Shown here one piece after another: positions 1-8,301 of a stretch of DNA of 31,430 nt. The stretch's first letter is position 1. Each line of letters begins with the position of its first letter. The position numbers and the translations under genes are program-made. Under the pieces are notes generated by a model. It was not told the origin of the DNA, ran no database searches, and saw nothing but the letters and a program-made list of their open reading frames with translations. Origin of the DNA: Paracoccaceae bacterium (GTDB lineage Bacteria; Pseudomonadota; Alphaproteobacteria; Rhodobacterales; Rhodobacteraceae); contig JALXER010000394.1 of the NCBI GenBank assembly GCA_027069385.1, positions 2,204-33,633 on the forward strand. Direction: 5' to 3'.

Positions 1-1
1 G

Positions 2-1048
2 CGCTATGTCGATGAAAAAACCACCTCTCTGGACGAAGCCCTCTCCATGATCGACAAATGGTGCGCGGCGGGCGAGGCGAAATCGGTGGCGTTGATTGGC
101 AACGCGGCGGATGTGTTCCCCGAAATTTACGCCCGTGGCATCCGCCCCGATATGGTGACCGACCAAACCAGCGCCCATGACCCGATCCACGGCTATTTGC
201 CCCAGGGCTGGAGCGTTTCCCAATGGCAGGCGATGCAGGAAAGTGACCCGAAAGCGGTGGAAAAAGCCGCCAGGGCCAGCATGAAGACCCATGTGGCCGC
301 GATGGTTGATTTCCACAAGGCAGGCGTGCCGACATTCGATTATGGCAACAACATCCGGCAGGTCGCGCTGGATGGCGGGCTGGAGACGGCGTTTGATTTT
401 CCGGGCTTTGTGCCCGCCTATATCCGGCCGCTGTTTTGCCGTGGCATCGGCCCGTTTCGCTGGGCGGCCCTGTCGGGCGACCCCGAGGACATCTATAAGA
501 CAGACGCCAAAGTGAAAGAGCTGGTAGATGATGCGCATCTGCACAACTGGCTGGATATGGCCCGCGAGCGGATCGCGTTTCAGGGCTTGCCCGCGCGGAT
601 TTGCTGGGTCGGGCTGGGGGTCCGGCACAAGCTGGGGCTGGCGTTTAACGAAATGGTGCGCAACGGCGAATTGTCGGCCCCCGTGGTGATTGGCCGTGAT
701 CATCTGGACAGCGGCTCGGTGGCCTCGCCCAACCGTGAAACCGAAGCGATGAAGGACGGCTCAGACGCGGTTTCTGACTGGCCATTGCTGAACGCGCTGC
801 TCAACACCGCCAGCGGCGCAACATGGGTGTCGCTGCATCATGGCGGCGGCGTTGGCATGGGGTATTCGCAGCATTCCGGCATGGTGATTTGCTGTGATGG
901 CACAGCAGACGCGGACCGGCGGCTGAACCGTGTCCTGTGGAATGATCCGGCCACCGGCGTCATGCGCCATGCCGATGCGGGCTATGAGGACGCGCTGGAC
1001 TGCGCGCGGGAAAACGGCCTGAAACTGCCAGGTATTTTAGGGCGTTGA
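2..1048 (+). CDS. hutU: Urocanate hydratase (urocanase), 3' part
   Basis: Urocanase converts urocanate to imidazolone propionate in the cytoplasm, the second step of histidine degradation, using tightly bound NAD+. The frame is open from base 2, and the residues before the first in-frame Met (RYVDEKTTSLDEA) already match the family, so the gene is cut by the window edge. About 348 residues are visible of a family usually near 555; roughly the first 200 are missing. Typical blocks are FDYGNNIRQ, GLPARICWVGLG, VIGRDHLDSGSVASPNRETEAM, SGATWVSLHHGGGVGMGYSQH and NDPATGVMRHADAGY. The Cys in ARICW (codon about 602-604) lines up, by distance from the C-terminus, with the essential Cys410 of the Pseudomonas putida enzyme. 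Its stop codon overlaps the end of the convergent luxR gene by 12 bases. Other hut genes presumably lie upstream, outside the window. Confidence 0.97.
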   Translation, partial: RYVDEKTTSLDEALSMIDKWCAAGEAKSVALIGNAADVFPEIYARGIRPDMVTDQTSAHDPIHGYLPQGWSVSQWQAMQESDPKAVEKAARASMKTHVAAMVDFHKAGVPTFDYGNNIRQVALDGGLETAFDFPGFVPAYIRPLFCRGIGPFRWAALSGDPEDIYKTDAKVKELVDDAHLHNWLDMARERIAFQGLPARICWVGLGVRHKLGLAFNEMVRNGELSAPVVIGRDHLDSGSVASPNRETEAMKDGSDAVSDWPLLNALLNTASGATWVSLHHGGGVGMGYSQHSGMVICCDGTADADRRLNRVLWNDPATGVMRHADAGYEDALDCARENGLKLPGILGR

Positions 1049-1846
1049 GAAGGCCGAGATTTCTTTGAGCAGCGGCAGCATCATAGCGAATAATTCCGAT
1101 TGCGACGAAATTCCACAGCGCGAATAGAGCTGACGCCGAAAGACTTTGACAGTGTGCGGGCTCAAGCTCAGCTTTGTGGCGATCGAGGGGGAAGAATGCC
1201 CCTGCAACACAAAAATCGCCACCTCCGCCTGCCGGTTGCTAAGTTTGATCTGATGCCTTGCTGCAACGATTTCCCGAAGGTTGGACACCAGCGAGCCAGA
1301 GGCTTTTTGCATTTTATCGGTATGTTTGCGAAACCCCCAATCGACTTCGATAAGCGCGCGAATGGCCGACTCCGCTTTCCTTAAATTCTGCACATCTTTG
1401 GCTGCGAATCTTTTCCCCGAAGCCGTGTCTGTGCCCATCGAAATCGCGATGGTTGTGGTTTCGTTTATCGGCTGGAAAAAGGTAATTTCGTCCAGAATAC
1501 CAATGCGCCCGTAATACCATTTGAAATATCGGCTGCGGCGAAAATTGTCCGGTGCCATGTCCGACAGCCAATAAATCCCTTGCCGCCCCTTTTGAAGGTG
1601 GAATTGGTAGACCGGGTCAAGAAGATAGGAAACAGGGAGGTATTGGCTCTCGAACAGGGTAAATACGTCTTCACCGAACGCGCGCATAAAAACGGCTGTC
1701 GGGGGTGATTCCCCGTTGAAGGCCAGTGCGATCACGTTTTCAAAGGGCAGCACCGAGCGCAGAAAGCCCGATAACGAGGGGTAAAACCGGTCGGTGCCGA
1801 CCGATTCAATGGATTGAGCCAGTTTGTCTATACATAAAAATGTCAT
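1037..1846 (-). CDS. LuxR-family transcriptional regulator
   Basis: This 269-residue protein has a C-terminal LuxR/FixJ-type helix-turn-helix at about residues 200-260 (LSNRQAEVAIFVLQGHSSPSIA, then LSPHTVKVFRRQLYSRCGISSQSEL). The N-terminal 170 residues are probably a ligand-sensing domain. I see no phospho-acceptor receiver motif, and I do not recognise a clear acyl-homoserine-lactone domain, so the ligand is unknown. The ATG at 1846 is preceded on the minus strand by a GGGGG motif five bases away and by a good promoter. The gene is divergent from the ABC/HisD-like operon, and the two promoters overlap. Local regulation of that operon, and of itself, is the simplest inference. Regulation of hut genes is an alternative, since its 3' end overlaps hutU tail to tail. 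Confidence 0.85.
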   Translation of the reverse strand: MTFLCIDKLAQSIESVGTDRFYPSLSGFLRSVLPFENVIALAFNGESPPTAVFMRAFGEDVFTLFESQYLPVSYLLDPVYQFHLQKGRQGIYWLSDMAPDNFRRSRYFKWYYGRIGILDEITFFQPINETTTIAISMGTDTASGKRFAAKDVQNLRKAESAIRALIEVDWGFRKHTDKMQKASGSLVSNLREIVAARHQIKLSNRQAEVAIFVLQGHSSPSIATKLSLSPHTVKVFRRQLYSRCGISSQSELFAMMLPLLKEISAFSTP

Positions 1847-1866
1847 CTATACCCCCACAGTATTAT

Positions 1867-1917
1867 ATACTACCTTATACCATGCATGTTATCAAATATC
1901 ATGGGTTGGGGTAGTAT
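1867..1917. promoter_or_regulatory. Overlapping divergent promoters with an 8-bp inverted repeat
   Basis: On the minus strand, TTGATA (1890-1895), a 17-bp spacer and TAGTAT (1867-1872) form a good sigma-70 promoter for luxR, with about 15-20 bases of leader. On the plus strand, TTATCA (1889-1894), a 17-bp spacer and TAGTAT (1912-1917) form a weaker mirror-image promoter. The two -35 boxes share almost the same bases. The -10 boxes lie inside an inverted repeat, ATACTACC (1867-1874) and GGTAGTAT (1910-1917), whose arms are 43 bp apart, about four helical turns. A further short dyad, AGTAT-TAT-ATACT, covers 1859-1871. Operator function is inferred. Confidence 0.5.
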
Positions 1918-1940
1918 TTCCATCGTCAACAGGGGGGAAG

Positions 1941-2105
1941 ATGCAAAAGCGGGTTGAACATAAGGCCATGGTCATTGCCGGCTGTTCTGTTGGCCCGTTT
2001 CGCCACTGCTCTATTGTCTGGCGCGGCGCATCGCTCTTTAATGACCTATTGGAGCACATTGGGCGGCGCACGCTCAATGTTCTCAACCGTTTCTCGATCT
2101 CGTAA
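1941..2105 (+). CDS. Possible 54-residue small ORF in the leader of the ABC operon
   Basis: An ATG at 1941 follows AGGGGG (1931-1936) after four bases and opens a 54-codon frame ending in TAA at 2103-2105. It would be the first translatable frame of a transcript starting near 1924. The peptide has no signal sequence, membrane segment or recognised motif, and no run of one amino acid as in classical attenuator leader peptides. It may be a leader peptide or chance. It lies within the 317-base gap between luxR and the binding-protein gene. Confidence 0.2.
   Translation: MQKRVEHKAMVIAGCSVGPFRHCSIVWRGASLFNDLLEHIGRRTLNVLNRFSIS
2014..2042 (+). promoter_or_regulatory. Candidate promoter of the ABC/HisD-like operon
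   Basis: TTGTCT (2014-2019), a 17-bp spacer and TTTAAT (2037-2042) would give a transcript starting near 2049, about 115 bases before the binding-protein ATG. It is an alternative to, or works in addition to, the plus-strand promoter at 1889-1917. A small hairpin AGCC-AAAC-GGCT lies between it and the gene. Confidence 0.35.
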
Positions 2106-2163
2106 AATCGGGGAGACAGCCAAACGGCTTAACTTTGATCCGTAAACCAACAGGGAGAATAAA

Positions 2164-3120
2164 ATGTATAAGAAATTTTCACTTGCCGCCTTGGCGCTCG
2201 TTGCATCCGCAGCGACGGCTATGGCCGATGAAATCAAGCTGGGCTTGCAGCCTTGGCTAGGCTATGGCCCGCTCTGGGTAGCAGAACAAAAGGGCTTCTT
2301 TGCCGATCATGGCATTGACGTTAATCTGACCACATTCAGCTGGGATCAGGACATGACAGCCGCGCTCGCGAGTGGCAATCTTGATGTGATCGCCGCGGCA
2401 ACAAACAGTGTTATCGCAAGCTATAATGTCGGGCTGGACCAAAAGGGCTTCCTGATCATGGACCTGTCTTTCGAGGCGGATGCCATCATGGCCGGTAACA
2501 ACATTGCTTCTGTTGCAGACCTGAAGGGCAAAGACATTGCCTTTGAAAGCGGCTCCACAAGTGATTTGCTTTTGAACTATGCGTTGCGCCAAAACGGCAT
2601 GTCGCTTGCCGACATCAACCACATCCCCATGGGCGCATCCGAAGCCGGCCTTGCGCTGATCTCGGGGCGTGTCGAGGCCGCCGTAACCTACGAGCCTTAC
2701 ATTTCCGGCGCGCTTGCGCAGAGCGATGAAAACAGGGTTCTGTTTACCGCCGCTGAAAAGCCGGGCCTGATCAGCGATATGCTGACAAGTAGCTCAACAT
2801 GGATTGACGCGCACCCCGAGGATGTCCGTGGTCTAATCATGGCGTGGGACGATGCGGTAAGATTCATCCGTGAAAACCCCGAAGAAGGCGGCGCGATCAT
2901 TGCCGAGGCGGTTGGCTCCAATATGGAGGAGTTCACGCCCGCCTTTGAGGGTGTTCGTCTTTACACCATCCCCGAAATGGCGCAATTCTTGGGCGGCGAC
3001 TTTCAGGCCACCATTCAGGAAATCGGTGAAATCATGGCCGAGACCAACCCCGAACACATCACCAAGATACCTGCCGCAGACGAAATTCTGGCGGTCGATG
3101 CCTTGATGTCGATGCAATAG
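2164..3120 (+). CDS. ABC transporter periplasmic substrate-binding protein (SsuA/TauA/NMT1-like)
   Basis: This 318-residue protein begins with a signal peptide (MYKKF, then a hydrophobic Ala/Leu stretch, probable cleavage after AMA at residue 21). The mature part opens with IKLGLQPWLGYGPLWVAEQKGFFADHGIDV, typical of the SsuA/TauA/NMT1 family of type II binding proteins that feed sulfonate-, nitrate- or pyrimidine-type importers. VADLKGKDIAFESGSTSDLLL is the usual ligand-cleft stretch. The start is supported by AGGGAGA five bases before the ATG. The protein should capture a substrate in the periplasm and deliver it to the permease and ATPase encoded next. The ligand cannot be read from the sequence; the HisD-fold enzyme at the end of the operon suggests a small alcohol or amino alcohol, possibly sulfonated. 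A strong hairpin follows the stop codon. Confidence 0.85.
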   Translation: MYKKFSLAALALVASAATAMADEIKLGLQPWLGYGPLWVAEQKGFFADHGIDVNLTTFSWDQDMTAALASGNLDVIAAATNSVIASYNVGLDQKGFLIMDLSFEADAIMAGNNIASVADLKGKDIAFESGSTSDLLLNYALRQNGMSLADINHIPMGASEAGLALISGRVEAAVTYEPYISGALAQSDENRVLFTAAEKPGLISDMLTSSSTWIDAHPEDVRGLIMAWDDAVRFIRENPEEGGAIIAEAVGSNMEEFTPAFEGVRLYTIPEMAQFLGGDFQATIQEIGEIMAETNPEHITKIPAADEILAVDALMSMQ

Positions 3121-3130
3121 ATACAAAGCC

Positions 3131-3162
3131 TTGCCCGGCGCGGATTATCCTGCGCCGGGCAA
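3131..3162 (+). terminator. Intercistronic hairpin after the binding-protein gene
   Basis: A perfect 11-bp stem (3131-3141 with 3152-3162) can be lengthened inward by GGA/TCC around a small loop, with one T bulged. No T run follows, so it is more likely to protect the binding-protein mRNA 3' end or to reduce downstream transcription partially than to stop it. It fits the common need for more binding protein than permease. Confidence 0.6.
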
Positions 3163-3183
3163 CACATTATCCGAGGTAGAGAC

Positions 3184-4017
3184 ATGCACCCAAAAGAACC
3201 CAATGCGCCAGCCCGCAGAAAACCAAAGAGCGGCCTGTTCAGGCTGCGGGAAGACATTCCGTCAGGGCTTTACAATGCTCTTGGCTTCATCATTCCGGCG
3301 GTGCTGGTATTTTTATGGTGGTTGGTAACCTATCTTGGCCTCGTTAAGCCGCTGTTTTTACCAAGCCCCGTAGCTGTGCTGTCTGAGGGCTGGCGGCAGG
3401 TGACCGAAGGCATTCTTCTGGCGGACGCCTCTGTCAGTTTCTATCGCATTACAATCGGCTGGCTGGCGGCAACGGTGGTTGCGGTGCCTATCGGCATCCT
3501 GATGGGGAATTTCCGGATCTTCGAGGGGTCGCTGGGGCCCCTGATCTCGACCATGCGTTATATGCCGGTTGTGGCCTTGATCCCCCTGTCCATTCTTTGG
3601 GCGGGCATTGGGGATGCGCAGAAAATCCTCATTCTTTTTCTGGGCACCTTCTTCCAGCAGGCCCTGATGATCATGGATAATGTGAAAAACATCGACATGA
3701 ATTTGATCCGCGCGGGGCAAACCCTTGGCTTTAGCAATTCCGAGATTCTGCGCAGGGTCATCCTGCCTGCCGCCTCGCCGGGCATCTGGGATACCTTCCG
3801 CATCACCATCGGCTGGACATGGACCTATCTTGTGGTCGCCGAGTTGGTGGCGGCCAGTGACGGGCTTGGCCGCCGGATCATGGACGCACAGCGCTATCTG
3901 GCCACGGATACAATCCTATTCGGAACCCTCTTCATCGGTGTTCTCGGGCTTTTGACCGACTACGCCTTCAATAAATCGGGACTTAAGCTTTTCCGGTGGA
4001 ATAGTGACAAGCGATAA
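3184..4017 (+). CDS. ABC transporter permease (SsuC/TauC-like)
   Basis: This 277-residue inner-membrane permease should form the homodimeric channel with the adjacent ATPase. After a charged cytoplasmic N-terminus of about 25 residues come hydrophobic segments starting at ALGFIIPAVLVFLWWLVTYLGL, with about six in total. The EAA-type cytoplasmic loop that contacts the ATPase is visible in the second half (LGFSNSEILRRVILPAASPGIWDTFRI), followed by WTYLVVAELVAASDGLGRRIMDA, a hallmark of the nitrate/sulfonate/taurine permeases. It sits 63 bases after the binding-protein gene, with only a hairpin between them, and 5 bases before the ATPase gene, so it belongs to the same operon. Confidence 0.9.
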   Translation: MHPKEPNAPARRKPKSGLFRLREDIPSGLYNALGFIIPAVLVFLWWLVTYLGLVKPLFLPSPVAVLSEGWRQVTEGILLADASVSFYRITIGWLAATVVAVPIGILMGNFRIFEGSLGPLISTMRYMPVVALIPLSILWAGIGDAQKILILFLGTFFQQALMIMDNVKNIDMNLIRAGQTLGFSNSEILRRVILPAASPGIWDTFRITIGWTWTYLVVAELVAASDGLGRRIMDAQRYLATDTILFGTLFIGVLGLLTDYAFNKSGLKLFRWNSDKR

Positions 4018-4022
4018 CGACC

Positions 4023-4835
4023 ATGACCAACAATGTAACTACGCCCCGAATTAAGGTGGATGCTGTCGGAAAGATTTTCGGCCGTGGCCCGCAAGCCGTT
4101 CAAGCGATCAAACGTATTGATCTGGATGTCCATGAAAATGAATTCGTCTCCATTGTCGGCACATCCGGCTGCGGGAAGTCCACCCTGCTCAACATGATCG
4201 GGGGGCTAGACGAACCCACATCCGGTGACATTCTGATTGACGGAGTACCGGTAGATGGTCCGGGTCGAAACCGCGGCTTTGTCTTTCAAAGCTATAGCCT
4301 GTTTGAATGGATGACGGTTCAGGGCAACATCCGCTTTGCCCTTGAAAAAAGCAATTTTGGCAAGGCCGAAAAAGATGAACTCGTCGCGCATTTTGTGCAG
4401 GCTGTCGGCCTGTCCGGTTTTGAAAATGCCTATCCCAAGCAGCTCTCGGGCGGTATGCGCCAACGCGTAGCCATTGCCCGTGCGCTGGTTTACAAGCCTT
4501 CAATCCTGTTGATGGATGAACCCTTCGGGGCGCTGGATGCACAAACCCGCGGGATGATGCAGGAATTGCTGCTTAAAGTATGGGAAGACCACAAGGTCAC
4601 CGTTCTTTTTGTCACCCATGATGTGGATGAGGCAATTTTCCTAGCGGACAGGGTGGTGGTGCTTTGCAGCCGCCCGGGCCTGGTAAAACGCTCGATTGAT
4701 ATCGAACTGGAGCGCCCGCGCAATTTTGACGTCGTCACCACCGCGCGGTTTGGTGAATACAAGCGGGACATAATGGCCGACATTCGCGAGGAAACCCTGA
4801 AAGTCATGGCAATGGAGACACAGAATGAAAACTGA
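4023..4835 (+). CDS. ABC transporter ATP-binding protein (SsuB/TauB-like)
   Basis: This 270-residue ATPase energises the importer on the cytoplasmic side. It shows a Walker A motif GTSGCGKST (about residues 47-55), a Q-loop at FQSYSLFEWMTV, the ABC signature LSGGMRQR, a Walker B motif ILLMDEPFGALD and a switch histidine in VTHDVDEA, all in the normal order and spacing. LFEWMTVQGN is typical of the nitrate/sulfonate/taurine ATPase group. The gene follows the permease after 5 bases, and its 3' end overlaps the HisD-like gene by 11 bases in another frame. Transporter and enzyme are therefore probably coupled in translation. Confidence 0.93.
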   Translation: MTNNVTTPRIKVDAVGKIFGRGPQAVQAIKRIDLDVHENEFVSIVGTSGCGKSTLLNMIGGLDEPTSGDILIDGVPVDGPGRNRGFVFQSYSLFEWMTVQGNIRFALEKSNFGKAEKDELVAHFVQAVGLSGFENAYPKQLSGGMRQRVAIARALVYKPSILLMDEPFGALDAQTRGMMQELLLKVWEDHKVTVLFVTHDVDEAIFLADRVVVLCSRPGLVKRSIDIELERPRNFDVVTTARFGEYKRDIMADIREETLKVMAMETQNEN

Positions 4836-6159
4836 ACAGGCCGCACCGATTGCCGTGCATAAGCTTTCCGCAATGTCGAAAGCCGAGATAGCAAAGCTGC
4901 ATATCCGAACGGAAGGTGACCTTACGGCATTCCTGGACGGGGTGAAACCGATCATCGAAACTGTCAGGCAGGACGGGGACGCAGCCCTCGTGCGATATGC
5001 CAGGCAATTCGACAAAGCCGAGCTGACAGAAAGCACCGTTGAAGCGAGCAAGGCCGAGTTTGACCGGGCTTTTGACAGCTTGGACAGCGACCTGATCGAA
5101 ACACTGGAATATGCGGCAGACAACATCCGCCGCTTCCATGAAGAACAGATGCCAAAAGACATGTGGATGAAGGAAATCCGCCCCGGTGTGCTGGTGGGCG
5201 AGCGCTATAATGCCATAGACAGCGCCGCGCTCTATTCGCCGCGCGGGAAGGGGTCCTTTCCGTCGGTCACGTTAATGACCACCATTCCGGCGGTTGTTGC
5301 CGGGGTGCGCGAGCCAATTGTGATCACCCCGCCTGCGCCCGATGGCACCGTCGATGCAGCCACGCTGGTTGCCGCGCGGCTGGCCGGTGTGGAGCGGGTG
5401 TTCAAAGCCGGTGGTGCCGTTGCGGTGGCTGCCGCAGCCTTTGGCACGCAATCGGTTCCCAAGTGCCAAAAGGTCGAAGGGCCGGGGAGCCTGTGGGTCG
5501 TGGCCGCAAAACGGCTGCTGAGTGGGGAGATCGCCTCGCATGTGAGAGCCGGGCCTACAGAAAGTGTGCTGCTTGTGGACGAGACCGCCAACCCCCGAAC
5601 GGCTGCGCTTGATCTTTTGATCGAGGCGGAACACGGGCCGGATAGTTCGGTATTTCTGGTGACACCGTCGGCCGATATTGCCAAAGCGGTTATCGACGCG
5701 GCCCCGGAATTCTATCAGCATATGGATGGTAGGCGGGTCGAATATGCCTCCACCGTGCTGAGCGGCAATAATGGCGGTGTTGTGATTACGAAAGACATTG
5801 AAGAAGCTTACCGGTTCGTCAATGACTACGCGCCCGAGCATCTTCAAGTGCTCTCGAAAAATCCGTTTGACCACTTGGCGCATATCAGAAACGCCTCTGA
5901 AATCCTGCTGGGCGAAAATCTCCCCAGTTCGATCGCCAATTACGTTATGGGCCCGAATGCCGTTCTGCCCACATCCGGCGCGGCCAAGTTCGGCTCGCCC
6001 CTTGGGGTCCACGATTTCCTGAAAAGCGCCTCTATCGGGCATATTTCGCCAGCGGGCTATGCCGAAATGGCCATGCATACCAACCGCTTCGCCAGCTATG
6101 AAGGATTTGACGCACATCGCAATGCGGTGTCGGACTTCAGAGTGCAATCTGCGACCTGA
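4825..6159 (+). CDS. Histidinol dehydrogenase-fold NAD-dependent oxidoreductase, substrate unknown
   Basis: This 444-residue protein has the HisD fold throughout: YSPRGKGSFPSVTLMTTIPAVVAGV, KVEGPGSLWVVAAKR, AGPTESVLL, LLIEAEHGPDSSVFLVT and NDYAPEHLQV. Against E. coli HisD by eye, the catalytic pair Glu326-His327 is kept (E338-H339), as are His262 (H270), Glu414 (E426) and His419 (H431). The zinc ligands Gln259 and Asp360 correspond to E267 and N372, and the substrate-side His367 to A379. These changes, and the ABC-operon setting, argue against a biosynthetic histidinol dehydrogenase. HisD-fold relatives with other substrates are known, such as HpsN, which oxidises the sulfonate 2,3-dihydroxypropane-1-sulfonate. 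A catabolic alcohol dehydrogenase acting on the imported compound is inferred, but automatic pipelines would probably call it hisD. It overlaps the ATPase gene by 11 bases. Confidence 0.8.
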   Translation: MKTEQAAPIAVHKLSAMSKAEIAKLHIRTEGDLTAFLDGVKPIIETVRQDGDAALVRYARQFDKAELTESTVEASKAEFDRAFDSLDSDLIETLEYAADNIRRFHEEQMPKDMWMKEIRPGVLVGERYNAIDSAALYSPRGKGSFPSVTLMTTIPAVVAGVREPIVITPPAPDGTVDAATLVAARLAGVERVFKAGGAVAVAAAAFGTQSVPKCQKVEGPGSLWVVAAKRLLSGEIASHVRAGPTESVLLVDETANPRTAALDLLIEAEHGPDSSVFLVTPSADIAKAVIDAAPEFYQHMDGRRVEYASTVLSGNNGGVVITKDIEEAYRFVNDYAPEHLQVLSKNPFDHLAHIRNASEILLGENLPSSIANYVMGPNAVLPTSGAAKFGSPLGVHDFLKSASIGHISPAGYAEMAMHTNRFASYEGFDAHRNAVSDFRVQSAT

Positions 6160-6177
6160 GTCTCCCCGGGCGGCGTC

Positions 6178-6194
6178 TACGCCCTATGGGCGTA
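6178..6194 (+). terminator. Hairpin after the HisD-like gene
   Basis: TACGCCC (6178-6184) and GGGCGTA (6188-6194) form a perfect 7-bp stem with a TAT loop, 18 bases after the HisD-like stop codon. There is no T tract, so this is at best a weak or Rho-assisted end. The rest of the 213-base gap before rplO holds a smaller dyad, GTGGCA (6279-6284) with TGCCAC (6293-6298), and a TTGACG at 6330-6335 that could be the -35 of an rplO promoter, though no good -10 follows. No ribosomal gene such as rpmD is present in the gap. Confidence 0.4.
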
Positions 6195-6372
6195 TGAGGC
6201 AGGATAGGTGTGCGAGCCAATAATTGCCCGCATCCATTTCCCCTTGATCATCCCGTCCGACAGGTCTATACGCCCCGGGTGGCAATCCAAAATGCCACAG
6301 AATCATATCAACGCCGTGTTGCTCTTGGGTTGACGCTCATCAGGGGACTTCCGGCAAATCAGGAGAAGCGTC

Positions 6373-6831
6373 ATGAAACTGCATGAGTTGCGGGACAATC
6401 CCGGTGCTACCAGGAAATCCAAACGCATTGGCCGTGGTCCGGGTTCGGGCAAGGGTAAAATGGGTGGTCGTGGTATTAAAGGCCAGAAATCCCGTTCGGG
6501 TGTTGCGATCAACGGGTACGAGGGTGGCCAGATGCCGCTTTATCAACGCCTGCCCAAACGCGGCTTTAACATGCGCCGCCCGTCCAAATACGCCATTGTC
6601 AACTTTCTGGTCCTGCAGAAATTCATCGACGCCGGCAAGATCGACGCCAAATCTCCGATCACCGAGGACAGCCTTGTGGAATGCGGCATTGTGCGGCGCA
6701 AGCTGCACGGGGTACGGTTGTTGGCCAAGGGCGAGCTGACCTCGAAAATCGACATTACCGTGACCGGTGCCTCCAAAGGGGCGGTCGAAGCGGTGGAAAA
6801 AGCCGGCGGCAAGGTCACAATCGCCAGTTAA
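6373..6831 (+). CDS. rplO: 50S ribosomal protein L15
   Basis: L15 is an early-to-middle assembly protein of the large subunit. The 152-residue product is of normal length and starts MKLHELRDNPGATRKSKRIGRGPGSGKGKMGGRGIKGQKSRSG, the glycine- and arginine-rich extension that reaches into the 23S rRNA core, and continues with EGGQMPLYQRLPKRGFN, the family signature. AGGAGA lies seven bases before the ATG. It is the first ribosomal gene on this side: the upstream neighbour is the ABC/HisD-like operon rather than rpmD and rpsE, which precede rplO in the usual spc order. It is followed after 111 bases by secY. Confidence 0.98.
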   Translation: MKLHELRDNPGATRKSKRIGRGPGSGKGKMGGRGIKGQKSRSGVAINGYEGGQMPLYQRLPKRGFNMRRPSKYAIVNFLVLQKFIDAGKIDAKSPITEDSLVECGIVRRKLHGVRLLAKGELTSKIDITVTGASKGAVEAVEKAGGKVTIAS

Positions 6832-6883
6832 TCCCTTGCAGGCGGGCCTTGTCCGCCTTACATCGGTATACAGGTTAATTTTG

Positions 6884-6924
6884 CGCCGCTTCCGTGCCCT
6901 TAACCGGCTTGGGGGCGGCGTTTT
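6884..6924 (+). terminator. GC-rich hairpin with a short T run between rplO and secY
   Basis: CGCCGC (6884-6889) and GCGGCG (6915-6920) can pair around a 25-base loop, followed by four T. A smaller hairpin, AGGCGG with CCGCCT, lies about 45 bases upstream. Either could reduce readthrough into secY. The loop is long, so the terminator call is tentative. Confidence 0.3.
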
Positions 6925-6942
6925 ACGATAAAGGGCCTTAAA

Positions 6943-8297
<1,355 letters not shown>

Positions 8298-8301
<4 letters not shown>

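Noticed and set aside
6160..6372. A hidden rpmD (L30) gene before rplO
   Set aside because: I looked for the short L30 pattern in the three plus frames and found no open frame of about 60 codons with that signature.
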